Part shown: positions 24,928-32,735 of the stretch, piece after piece
How the letters are laid out: every line of letters starts with the position of its first letter
Numbering within the stretch: the stretch's first letter is position 1
Assembly: GCF_022898935.1 (NCBI RefSeq)
Contig: NZ_JALIRP010000002.1
Location: 620,001 to 684,000, forward strand
Reading direction: 5' to 3'
From: Paenibacillus mangrovi
Lineage (GTDB): Bacteria; Bacillota; Bacilli; Paenibacillales; Paenibacillaceae
DNA: 64,000 bases
Translations under genes and position numbers: made by a program
Notes under the pieces: model-generated
What the model saw: only the letters and a program-made list of their open reading frames with translations
Told to the model about the DNA's origin: nothing
The model's database searches: none

Positions 24928-26463
24928 ATGTATGGACTTTTAATCGTTGATGATGAACGAAATATTCGCATCGGCCTGAAGGCCATGATCGAGAGAGAAT
25001 ATCCTTCTATGTATAGCATTCGGCTGGCTGCCGGAGGGCAGGAAGCTCTTGAGCTGTACCGTGAGGAGAAAGCGGACATGATCATAACCGATATACGCAT
25101 GCCTGTCATGGACGGCCTGGAGCTGATCCGTGAACTGAACCGGGATCCCCTTCCTCCGGCCGTCATTATTCTGAGCGGCTATGATGATTTTCAATATGCC
25201 AAAGAAGCGATCACATATAAGGTCAGGGAATACTTGCTGAAGCCCATCGTGCGCGAGGAATTGTACCAGGCTCTGGACCTGATTCGGGATGATCTGGAGC
25301 AGGTGCAGGAGGTAAGCCGTGAACTGGAAAAGTTGAGCGAATACCGGGAAGAACACGCTGCCGACCAGCTGAATTATATTTTTCTTCACCCGGATATTCC
25401 GGAGCCAGAAATCAAGCATCGCTGTGTAAAGGCTGAGATCCAGCTTTTGAACACTCCTTACGTTACCGGTGTAATCCTGGGTGGTCATCTGCAAATATCC
25501 GCTTTGAAAAAGCATTGGATGGAGGTGCTGACGAGCAGCGATTTCCAGATATTTGAAGATACGGACCATCGTCTGGTGGTTATCGCTTCTGGGGAGTCAC
25601 ATGCTGCTTTTACCGAATATGTACGTGACAAATACCTTCGGGTCTGCGTAGGCGTAAGTGATGAAACCGTGGGACCGGAAAGGGTTAAACAAAGCTACAT
25701 GCAGGCAAGGCAGGCACTGAAATACAGAATATTGAATACGAAACCGGATACAGCCGTGTATTATTACTCGGACATCTGCAGGCTTCCCCTCTCGCGGGAG
25801 TTACCTGAGGAAGAAATGCGCAGGCTCGCCAATTTGCTGGGAACCGGCAGAAAACAGGAAATACAGGATCTCTGGCATGGGATTTTTAATGTGCAGGAGA
25901 TTAGACGCTACGACATCTCGTATCTGGAACATCTCAGCCGGCTGGTGAATGAGCTGGTGTTCGACCAGGTGTTTACTAGCTACGGGGAGGCCTCGGTGGA
26001 AATCCTGAAGAGTTATAAAAAAATCGGATACCTGTACCACAGTGAGACGATCAGCGGCTACATCCATGATGCGGAGGACCTGCTGCTGCGGCTGGATGAA
26101 TATATCAAGGATATTAAGGACGCGCATATCGGGCATGCGGAAATGAAAGCCGCCGTGGATTATATCGGGCAGCACTATGATAAGCAGCTTAACATGGCCA
26201 CCGTATCCAATTATGTTTCGCTGAACTATTCCTACTTCAGCGAAAGCTTCAAGCATTATACAGGCATGAGCTTTGTCCCTTATCTGAAAAAGGTGCGGAT
26301 TGAAAAAGCAAAAATCCTGCTGGAGGAAACCAACCGGAAAGTATATGAAATCGCGGAGCAGGTCGGATTCGAAAACGTGAAGCAGTTCAACCGGGTATTC
26401 CGCGAACTGGAAGGCATCTCCCCGATGGAATACCGTGAGAGGTCATGGGTTCATTCGAAATAA
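24928..26463 (+). CDS. Response regulator with AraC-type DNA-binding domain, YesN-like
   Basis: A 511-residue protein: receiver domain (1-120) with phospho-acceptor Asp55 in IITDIRMPVMDG, a middle helical region, and a C-terminal double helix-turn-helix of AraC type (about 400-505, ending FENVKQFNRVFRELEGISPMEYR). ATG at 24928 sits one base behind the kinase stop, with GGAGGCGAA inside the kinase end. The partner is the YesM-like kinase, and the expected target is the LplB-type transporter operon upstream. Confidence 0.92.
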   Translation: MYGLLIVDDERNIRIGLKAMIEREYPSMYSIRLAAGGQEALELYREEKADMIITDIRMPVMDGLELIRELNRDPLPPAVIILSGYDDFQYAKEAITYKVREYLLKPIVREELYQALDLIRDDLEQVQEVSRELEKLSEYREEHAADQLNYIFLHPDIPEPEIKHRCVKAEIQLLNTPYVTGVILGGHLQISALKKHWMEVLTSSDFQIFEDTDHRLVVIASGESHAAFTEYVRDKYLRVCVGVSDETVGPERVKQSYMQARQALKYRILNTKPDTAVYYYSDICRLPLSRELPEEEMRRLANLLGTGRKQEIQDLWHGIFNVQEIRRYDISYLEHLSRLVNELVFDQVFTSYGEASVEILKSYKKIGYLYHSETISGYIHDAEDLLLRLDEYIKDIKDAHIGHAEMKAAVDYIGQHYDKQLNMATVSNYVSLNYSYFSESFKHYTGMSFVPYLKKVRIEKAKILLEETNRKVYEIAEQVGFENVKQFNRVFRELEGISPMEYRERSWVHSK

Positions 26464-26497
26464 CGCACGGTAGGAATTCCCCCGTAACAAGAACAAG

Positions 26498-26564
26498 AGG
26501 GTGTCCCCTGATAACAGAAAGAGGGGGCATCCCTCAAGATCTCAGATCTTTTGGGACACCCCCT
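26498..26564. terminator. Bidirectional terminator between convergent yesN-like and pgmB genes
   Basis: Outer stem AGGGTGTCCC (26498-26507) with GGGACACCCCCT (26553-26564). Inside lie two smaller hairpins, GAGGG...CCCTC and AAGATCTCAGATCTT. A TTTACTT tract follows on the plus side. Confidence 0.65.
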
Positions 26565-26576
26565 TTACTTGACGCG

Positions 26577-27245
26577 TTACTCCAGATGGGCCGCCACCAG
26601 CAGCCTCTGCAAAGCGAGCTCCCGTGTGGATGGATAAACTATATCCGCTCCCGAAGGCCCGAGAATGTTCTCTTCTCCGATACCCACCGCATACATGCCG
26701 GCCGCTTTGATCGCCTCGATACCCGCCTGTGAATCCTCGATGCCGATGCAGCACATCGGGTCCGCCCCAACCTGCTCTGCCGCCTTCAGGAAAATGTCCG
26801 GTTCGGGCTTACCGGGTATTCCGCCTGGATCTACTATGCCGTGAAAATAGGATTTCAGCTGCAAAGCTTCCAGAATAAGTGGTGCATTTTTGCTGGCTGA
26901 AGCGATGACGGTCGGAATGTTGTTTTCACGAAGCTCCTGAAGAAGCTCATTAATCCCCGGATAGGTGTCTTCTGGCGTAAGGTTGGCCAGCAGCGCAACA
27001 TATTCCTCATTTTTCTCCTGGGCAAGGCGTTCCTTCTCAGCCTGAGAGTATTTCTGCTCCTGATGACCGTGAATCAGGATGCGCTCCAGCGACTGCATTC
27101 GCTCAATGCCTTTGAGTGACTCGTTAAATTCGCTGTCGATCTCGATTCCGATTCGCTCCGCCATCTGCTTCCAAGCGATAAAGTGATATTTTGCGGTGTC
27201 CGTGATCACCCCGTCCAGATCGAATAATACGGCCTGCAGTTTCAT
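26577..27245 (-). CDS. pgmB: Beta-phosphoglucomutase
   Basis: A 222-residue HAD-superfamily protein. The first motif is FDLDGVITDT (nucleophile Asp9, acid/base Asp11), the threonine/serine motif is VIASASKN, the lysine and GKPEPDIF motif follow, and IEDSQAGIEA is motif IV. These are the hallmarks of beta-phosphoglucomutase, which converts beta-glucose-1-phosphate to glucose-6-phosphate. It is the last gene of the minus-strand operon that begins with a GH65 phosphorylase, whose product is exactly that sugar phosphate. ATG follows AAGGGAGGCATAACG. Confidence 0.95.
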   Translation of the reverse strand: MKLQAVLFDLDGVITDTAKYHFIAWKQMAERIGIEIDSEFNESLKGIERMQSLERILIHGHQEQKYSQAEKERLAQEKNEEYVALLANLTPEDTYPGINELLQELRENNIPTVIASASKNAPLILEALQLKSYFHGIVDPGGIPGKPEPDIFLKAAEQVGADPMCCIGIEDSQAGIEAIKAAGMYAVGIGEENILGPSGADIVYPSTRELALQRLLVAAHLE

Positions 27246-27292
27246 CGTTATGCCTCCCTTAAGTTGCCATAAATCGTCTTACCCTATATCGC

Positions 27293-29491
27293 TTACATTG
27301 TAATTGAAATATTGGATTCCTCGGATATATAAGTCTGTCCTCTCCATTCCAGAACAATCTTGAAGGCCGATGGGTTATTGATTTCCGCCTGCAGAGTCCC
27401 CTGCTCGGATCTCAGCATGACATCAAGAACTGCATCCCCGATCCTCAGCTGTTTGAGCGCAATTTTCTTGCCCTCCCATGCTGCCGGTATGAGCGGCTCA
27501 ACATGTACCGTCCGCAGATGGGCCATCGGCTTGATCCCTACGAAATGACGAATAAGAGGAACCGCCATCGCATAGACCGTCCAGGCCTGTACATCACAGC
27601 CATAGTCAGGCGACATTTCGTTCATGGATCCCGGCAAAGCCATCGAGAAGGTACTCATCATCCGCTGCAGCAAATCCAGCGCCGCATCCGCATTGCCGTA
27701 AGCAGCTTCTGCAGACGCGTGGACTCCTGTCGAGATGGTCATCATTTCACTTTGGTACAGTCCAGAAAGGTACGTGCCGTAATCGCCGATAAACTCGCTG
27801 GAACGCATGCGTTCCAACGCGCGTCTGCCTTTTTCCTGATCGGCAATCTTGGTTTCCATCGGCGTGACAATGACCCAGTTTTTATTGAGCAGCCAGCCGC
27901 GGTCGGCATTCTCATCTTCATCTCCACTCAAAAGGCCTTCCAAATACTCACGGTATCCTTGGATGCCGTGTTTCTCGGCAATGCGGACCAGGTGATCCAC
28001 CTTAGGGATAATGTCCTTCTTCGGAGCGACCGCATCAGCGAATAGGCTTTCGCTTTCACACCAATAGGTTTCGTTGATGGCCTTCTTCATCCGGTCGGCA
28101 AGCGCTTCGTATGCATCTCCGTTTCCGAAATCACCCAGAACTCTGCTCATCTGCGACAAGGCCCATGCAGCCTGTGCGGTGTATACGGCGGAATCAATCA
28201 ACTCCATGTTGAGGCCTGAAATTTCGATGATGCCGTAGCCCGAAGGGAATAAATCTTTGTCGGGATCCATTTCCTGAAGCAGCCAATTGAGCCCTTTGAC
28301 GCAAGTGTCAACATTCTCCTGTAAAAAGGCCATGTCACCCGTCCAGCAGAACATATCCCAAATCATCGTAATGAAATGAGCCGTCTCCTGGGTGTTTCCG
28401 GGATTCGCAATCGCCCCCATCGTCGTAATTTCATGCACGATCCGTCCGTTGCCATTGGATTCTAAGGACAATCTCCGCAAAATATCCACCGTATCCTTAG
28501 CAAGCTCGAAATCGCCGATGGCCATTAGCCCTTGAACCGAATAGGAATTGTCGCAGCCAAACCACCATGGATAATGCGGTGAGCCCGCTGTCAATCCCCG
28601 GCCGATAAAATCCACCCGCTGCACCAGCCACTGTGTATTCCATTTGACCCAGCTGAAAATATCATTCAGGCGCTCTTCGCCTTCAACCTCTAAATGCGAC
28701 ATGCCGTCGATCTGCTCGTATTTTCGCTTCTTTTCCTCAAGAAGCTGATCATGCTGCTGCAGACGGCTGTAAGTCGATTGGCAATCATCCTTTGAAGTAT
28801 AAGAGCCGGCGATGTAAACATAAAAGGTATAGATTTCGCCAGGCGCAAGTGTTTTTTCGGCTTGAATGGACAGACCTGTGCCGTTACCCGCCGTCCATTC
28901 CGGCCCGATCAGTCCGGCTCCTGTACGCAGCTGCTGTCCCGTCACGCCGGGCATATCCGCCCCAAACATCGCATACCAGTCATTCCCGCTGTCTTTTGCA
29001 AGCCCCGTCCAATCGGAAATCTCCTCGAAGCGGTCCTCCTGACCGTCCACGATTCCAATTTCCTCAGAGAACCACACCGGCCGCAGATCGGTCCGGCACA
29101 GCAGCTCAAGCTCGAGCTCTGTAGGCAGGTCGGAATAATTATGCAGCTCATATCGCACGATCATCCCTTTTTCAAGCTCCGGGGCAAACTGGGTGCGCTT
29201 AATGGACACAGGAATATGTCCAAGTCCATGGTCATAACGGAATTCGCTTCCCCATGGATGGTTAATGAATTCGTCGGCTTTGGCCCAGACCGAGATGTTC
29301 CGCTTTAGATCCTTTATACGGAGCCAGAAGCCGTCCAAAAGCTTAATGGGATGAAGCCAAATGCCACCCATTTCGCCTGCAAGATGATGACCGAAGTCTG
29401 GAAAATATCCATCCTGCGTACCGGTCACCTTCATATATTCTCCTGCCGTCAAATAAATCGGAAACGGATGTCTGCTGCTTACGTTCTTCAT
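27293..29491 (-). CDS. Six-hairpin glycosidase-like protein (glycogen-debranching-like), substrate unknown
   Basis: A 732-residue cytoplasmic protein without signal peptide. The N-terminal third is beta-rich; the C-terminal two-thirds is an (alpha/alpha)6-barrel type with conserved blocks WWFGCDNSYSVQGLM, NPGNTQETAHFITMIWDMF, DSAVYTAQAAWAL and PGSMNEMSPDYGCDVQAWT. Such proteins are commonly annotated as glycogen debranching or amylo-alpha-1,6-glucosidase-like. ATG at 29491 fits GAGGAGAATTTG. Being in the GH65-pgmB operon, it probably trims the imported alpha-glucoside in the cytoplasm to a form the phosphorylase can use. Catalytic acids were not assigned. Confidence 0.7.
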   Translation of the reverse strand: MKNVSSRHPFPIYLTAGEYMKVTGTQDGYFPDFGHHLAGEMGGIWLHPIKLLDGFWLRIKDLKRNISVWAKADEFINHPWGSEFRYDHGLGHIPVSIKRTQFAPELEKGMIVRYELHNYSDLPTELELELLCRTDLRPVWFSEEIGIVDGQEDRFEEISDWTGLAKDSGNDWYAMFGADMPGVTGQQLRTGAGLIGPEWTAGNGTGLSIQAEKTLAPGEIYTFYVYIAGSYTSKDDCQSTYSRLQQHDQLLEEKKRKYEQIDGMSHLEVEGEERLNDIFSWVKWNTQWLVQRVDFIGRGLTAGSPHYPWWFGCDNSYSVQGLMAIGDFELAKDTVDILRRLSLESNGNGRIVHEITTMGAIANPGNTQETAHFITMIWDMFCWTGDMAFLQENVDTCVKGLNWLLQEMDPDKDLFPSGYGIIEISGLNMELIDSAVYTAQAAWALSQMSRVLGDFGNGDAYEALADRMKKAINETYWCESESLFADAVAPKKDIIPKVDHLVRIAEKHGIQGYREYLEGLLSGDEDENADRGWLLNKNWVIVTPMETKIADQEKGRRALERMRSSEFIGDYGTYLSGLYQSEMMTISTGVHASAEAAYGNADAALDLLQRMMSTFSMALPGSMNEMSPDYGCDVQAWTVYAMAVPLIRHFVGIKPMAHLRTVHVEPLIPAAWEGKKIALKQLRIGDAVLDVMLRSEQGTLQAEINNPSAFKIVLEWRGQTYISEESNISITM

Positions 29492-29537
29492 CAAATTCTC
29501 CTCTTCTTTCCGTAGTCATACCCGGTCATTTGTCAGG

Positions 29538-30377
29538 TCAGCCCTTCATGGCTGACGACAATGAAATACCTTCGATAAAGTACTTCTGAAGGAAGAAGAA
29601 TACGATAATAGCCGGCAGCATAATCAGCACCGTTGCAGCCATCAGCATATTCCATTCCACATTGTACATCCCCTTGAACATGGACAAGCCGAGTGCGAGC
29701 GTATATTTTGTCGTCGAGTTCAGGTAAATCAGCGGTCCTTGGAAATCATTCCATACGCCCATAAAGGTAAAGATGGATACCGCAATCAGCGGCGGCTTGC
29801 TGAGCGGGAGCATAATCCGTGTAAAAATGCTCCAGCGGGATGCCCCGTCCATAAATGCCGCTTCATCCAGGTCTTTAGGAATGCCGCGCATGAACTGGCG
29901 GATCAGAAAGATGTTAAAAGCTCCTCCCCCGAAAAATGACGGGATAATCAGAGGCAGGAAGGTATCAATCCAGCCGGCTTCCTTAAATATGATAAACATC
30001 GGGATCATCGTCACCTGACCCGGCAGCATCATCGTTGCCAGCAGCACTAGGAACAAAAACCGCTTCCCCTTGAAGCTGAAACGGGCAAAGCCGTATGCAC
30101 ATAATGCTGAAGAGAATACCGTACCGATCATGACCGGTATGAGAATGATCAGTGTATTTTTCAGGAATAAAAAGAACGGGATGGCCGTTACAGCATTTTT
30201 ATAGTTATCCCAGTGCCATTCCTTCGGAAAAAACGAATCCTGGAATACCTCTGCCGGGGATTTCAGCGACGTGGACACCGTCCACAGCAGAGGAACAAGG
30301 ACGATCGCGGCCCCTACAATCAATAAAAGAAAGGTGAGCAGCCGTCCCAGACTCCATTTATGATGGTTCATAATCAT
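29538..30377 (-). CDS. Carbohydrate ABC transporter permease, MalG-like
   Basis: A 279-residue permease with six predicted helices and the EAA loop LDEAAFMDGASRWSIFTRIMLPLSKPP (split, about residues 180-206), ending FFLQKYFIEGISLSSAMKG. Typical length for the MalG/CUT1 family. ATG at 30377 lies after GGAGGGAAAAAAACT. Its partner permease ends 15 bp upstream and the binding protein is one gene further. No ATPase is encoded in the operon. Confidence 0.92.
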   Translation of the reverse strand: MIMNHHKWSLGRLLTFLLLIVGAAIVLVPLLWTVSTSLKSPAEVFQDSFFPKEWHWDNYKNAVTAIPFFLFLKNTLIILIPVMIGTVFSSALCAYGFARFSFKGKRFLFLVLLATMMLPGQVTMIPMFIIFKEAGWIDTFLPLIIPSFFGGGAFNIFLIRQFMRGIPKDLDEAAFMDGASRWSIFTRIMLPLSKPPLIAVSIFTFMGVWNDFQGPLIYLNSTTKYTLALGLSMFKGMYNVEWNMLMAATVLIMLPAIIVFFFLQKYFIEGISLSSAMKG

Positions 30378-30392
30378 AGTTTTTTTCCCTCC

Positions 30393-31289
30393 TTAATCCC
30401 GTTCATCATCGCCATTGTAGTAAACCCACATGGAAGAGCTGCGGATGACAATGAGGGTGAAGATCAGGATGATGGCAAACAGTATCCAGGATAACGCCGA
30501 AGCATAACCCATTTCGAAGCTGACGAACGCCTTGTTGTACAGATACAGATTATAAAAGAGTGTTGAGTTCAGCGGCCCCCCGTTCGTCATGACAAAGGCC
30601 TGCGTAAAGTATTGAAACCCGCCGATAATCCCCATAATCAGGTTAAAAAAGATCGTCGGCGAAATCATTGGCACCGTTACGCTCATAAACCGGCGGAACG
30701 AACCCGCGCCGTCCAGCTGAGCAGCCTCGTATAGCTCTTCCGGAACGCCCTGCAGACCGGAGAGGTAAATGATAATGGTATTGCCCACGCCCCACATGCC
30801 CATGACAATCAGCGCTCCAAGCGCATAGCTCGGATCCTGCAGCCAAGCCGGGCCTTCGATGCCAAACCATGCGAGAGCACGGTTCAAGATCCCGTATTCC
30901 GGATTGAAAATCATAATCCACATCATAGAAACGGCAACGGCCGGAATAACGGAAGGCATAAAATAAATCAGTCGGAACAGCTTCATGCCCCGAGTGCGCA
31001 TGTTAAGCAGCAGCGCGATCAAAATCGATACAATCTGGTACAGCGGTACTGATACGAGTGCGAATATAAATGTGACTTTCAGAGACTGATAAAACAGTTC
31101 ATCATGGAAAATTGCTTTGAAATTATCCAGCCCTACAAACTCAATCGAACCGATTCCGGTAATAATGTCCCACTTGCTGAAGGACAGCACAAAGGAAAAC
31201 AGCATCGGCCCCAAAGTAAATATCAATAATCCCAAAAACCAAGGAAGAATGAATAAGTAGCCAGCTCTCTCTGATCGTGAATTTCGCAT
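30393..31289 (-). CDS. Carbohydrate ABC transporter permease, MalF/UgpA-like
   Basis: A 298-residue permease with six predicted helices and the EAA loop LYEAAQLDGAGSFRRFMSVTVPMISPT (split, about 195-221). ATG at 31289 is chosen because AAGGAGGTCTCC lies directly before it; the open frame extends 18 codons further without a site. It pairs with the MalG-like permease downstream and with the binding lipoprotein upstream. Confidence 0.92.
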   Translation of the reverse strand: MRNSRSERAGYLFILPWFLGLLIFTLGPMLFSFVLSFSKWDIITGIGSIEFVGLDNFKAIFHDELFYQSLKVTFIFALVSVPLYQIVSILIALLLNMRTRGMKLFRLIYFMPSVIPAVAVSMMWIMIFNPEYGILNRALAWFGIEGPAWLQDPSYALGALIVMGMWGVGNTIIIYLSGLQGVPEELYEAAQLDGAGSFRRFMSVTVPMISPTIFFNLIMGIIGGFQYFTQAFVMTNGGPLNSTLFYNLYLYNKAFVSFEMGYASALSWILFAIILIFTLIVIRSSSMWVYYNGDDERD

Positions 31290-31320
31290 GGAGACCTCCT
31301 TGACTGTATAGATGCAGGCC

Positions 31321-31391
31321 GGCCCGGAACCGGGCCGCCTCATCCGGAGTGGCTTAAAGGGTGACGCGGCTTTACATCCGCCTCACCCTTA
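31321..31391 (-). terminator. Intergenic hairpins between binding-protein and permease genes
   Basis: Two stem-loops lie in the 107-bp gap: GGCCCGG/CCGGGCC (31321-31336) and AAGGGTGA/TCACCCTT (31357-31390). No good thymine run follows on the minus strand, so they more likely protect the upstream messenger or attenuate than fully terminate. That would raise binding protein over permease, as is usual in this transporter class. Confidence 0.5.
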
Positions 31392-31396
31392 ACGCC

Positions 31397-32710
31397 CTAT
31401 TTCTGGATCTTGCTGTCTACGGTTTTAGCTGCTTCGTCCAGCGCTTCCTTAACAGTGGATTTATCAAGCAATACCTTCTCAATCGCCTTGTTAAATTCCT
31501 CCGTGAAGATTGGAGCATTGGCAGAACGCATGGAGATCGGCTTTTTCGCGTAATCCATCATTTCGATCACCGGCTTGTCAACGACTTCCGTTGATTTCAC
31601 TTGATCCAGCTCGGCCACCGTTGCCGGCAGCACTTGGCCTTTTTCAGAGCGTGCTTTTTGTGCTTCAGTACCGGATAGCCATTTCATTAGCTCGAAAGCT
31701 TCTTTTTTATGCTGGCTATTAGCATTCATTGCCCAGCCGGCTGCTGCGATAATGCTGGCGCGGTCGCCGCCCTCACCGGTAGGGATCAGAGCCGATCCGT
31801 ATTGTACATCCGATTTGTCCAGATCGCTTTTTACCCAGCGTCCTGTAATCATCATAGCCAGCTTATCCGTCATGAACATGGAGGAGTCTCCGCCAAGCGT
31901 TTCGGTATCCTGCGGAGTTGGAGATACGCGGTCATCACCCTTTGTCAGAGCTACATATTTCTCCATCGCAGCTACTGTCTTGTCACTGTTCATGTAGCCT
32001 TCGGCTTTCGTTCCATCCTCATTGCCAATATCGGTGCCGTTCAGCCAGAGGTAGATATAAATCGGATATTCCCACTTGGTTGCATTGAAGCCAAACTCTG
32101 TAACTTTGCCTTTGTCGTCTTTCTTTGTCAGCTTTTTGGCTGCACTGATCATGTCGTCCCAAGTCCATTTCTCATCCGGATAAGGGATTTTCGCTTCGTC
32201 GAACATCCGCTTGTTATACCACAGGGCCAGCGGATTGAAATCTTTTGGCAGATAGTACAGCTTGTCATTGATTTTACCCATGTTCAGCAGGTCAGGCTGA
32301 AAGATATCCGTCTTGAATGAGCTGTCGGATTTGATGTAATCATCCAGCGGCTCAACAACGCCCTTGTCGACATATTTGAAATAATCGCCTTCACCGATCA
32401 GGAATACGTCAGGCGCCTGGCCTGCCGCAAGCGAAGTCGTCAGCTTCGTCGCGTACCCGTCGCCTGGTACCGGTTCGAAAGTAACCTTGATATTCGGATG
32501 TGACTCATTGAACTGGTCGGCCAGCTTTTTCTCTACGGAATCGGCTGAAAGCTCGCCCCAGGTCGTGAATTTCAATTCTACAACCTTATCTGAAGCAGCA
32601 GCACCGTTATCTTCCTTGCTGGAACCGGCATCTTTGGAACCGGATGAACATGCGCTCAGCACCATGCTGAACATCAACATTAACGCGAGACCTGCAGACC
32701 ATTTTTTCAT
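31397..32710 (-). CDS. Extracellular sugar-binding lipoprotein
   Basis: A 437-residue lipoprotein with lipobox LSAC (Cys21) and a Ser/Gly/Asp linker followed by a CUT1-type binding fold (LKFTTWGELS..., PDVFLIGEGDYFKYV, AGWAMNANSQHKKEAFELMKWL). ATG follows CAGGGAGGTCAATTTTT. It captures the substrate for the two permeases downstream. Encoded between the GH65 phosphorylase and the permeases, it is expected to bind an alpha-glucosidic di- or oligosaccharide. Confidence 0.92.
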   Translation of the reverse strand: MKKWSAGLALMLMFSMVLSACSSGSKDAGSSKEDNGAAASDKVVELKFTTWGELSADSVEKKLADQFNESHPNIKVTFEPVPGDGYATKLTTSLAAGQAPDVFLIGEGDYFKYVDKGVVEPLDDYIKSDSSFKTDIFQPDLLNMGKINDKLYYLPKDFNPLALWYNKRMFDEAKIPYPDEKWTWDDMISAAKKLTKKDDKGKVTEFGFNATKWEYPIYIYLWLNGTDIGNEDGTKAEGYMNSDKTVAAMEKYVALTKGDDRVSPTPQDTETLGGDSSMFMTDKLAMMITGRWVKSDLDKSDVQYGSALIPTGEGGDRASIIAAAGWAMNANSQHKKEAFELMKWLSGTEAQKARSEKGQVLPATVAELDQVKSTEVVDKPVIEMMDYAKKPISMRSANAPIFTEEFNKAIEKVLLDKSTVKEALDEAAKTVDSKIQK

Positions 32711-32735
32711 AAAAATTGACCTCCCTGAATGATCA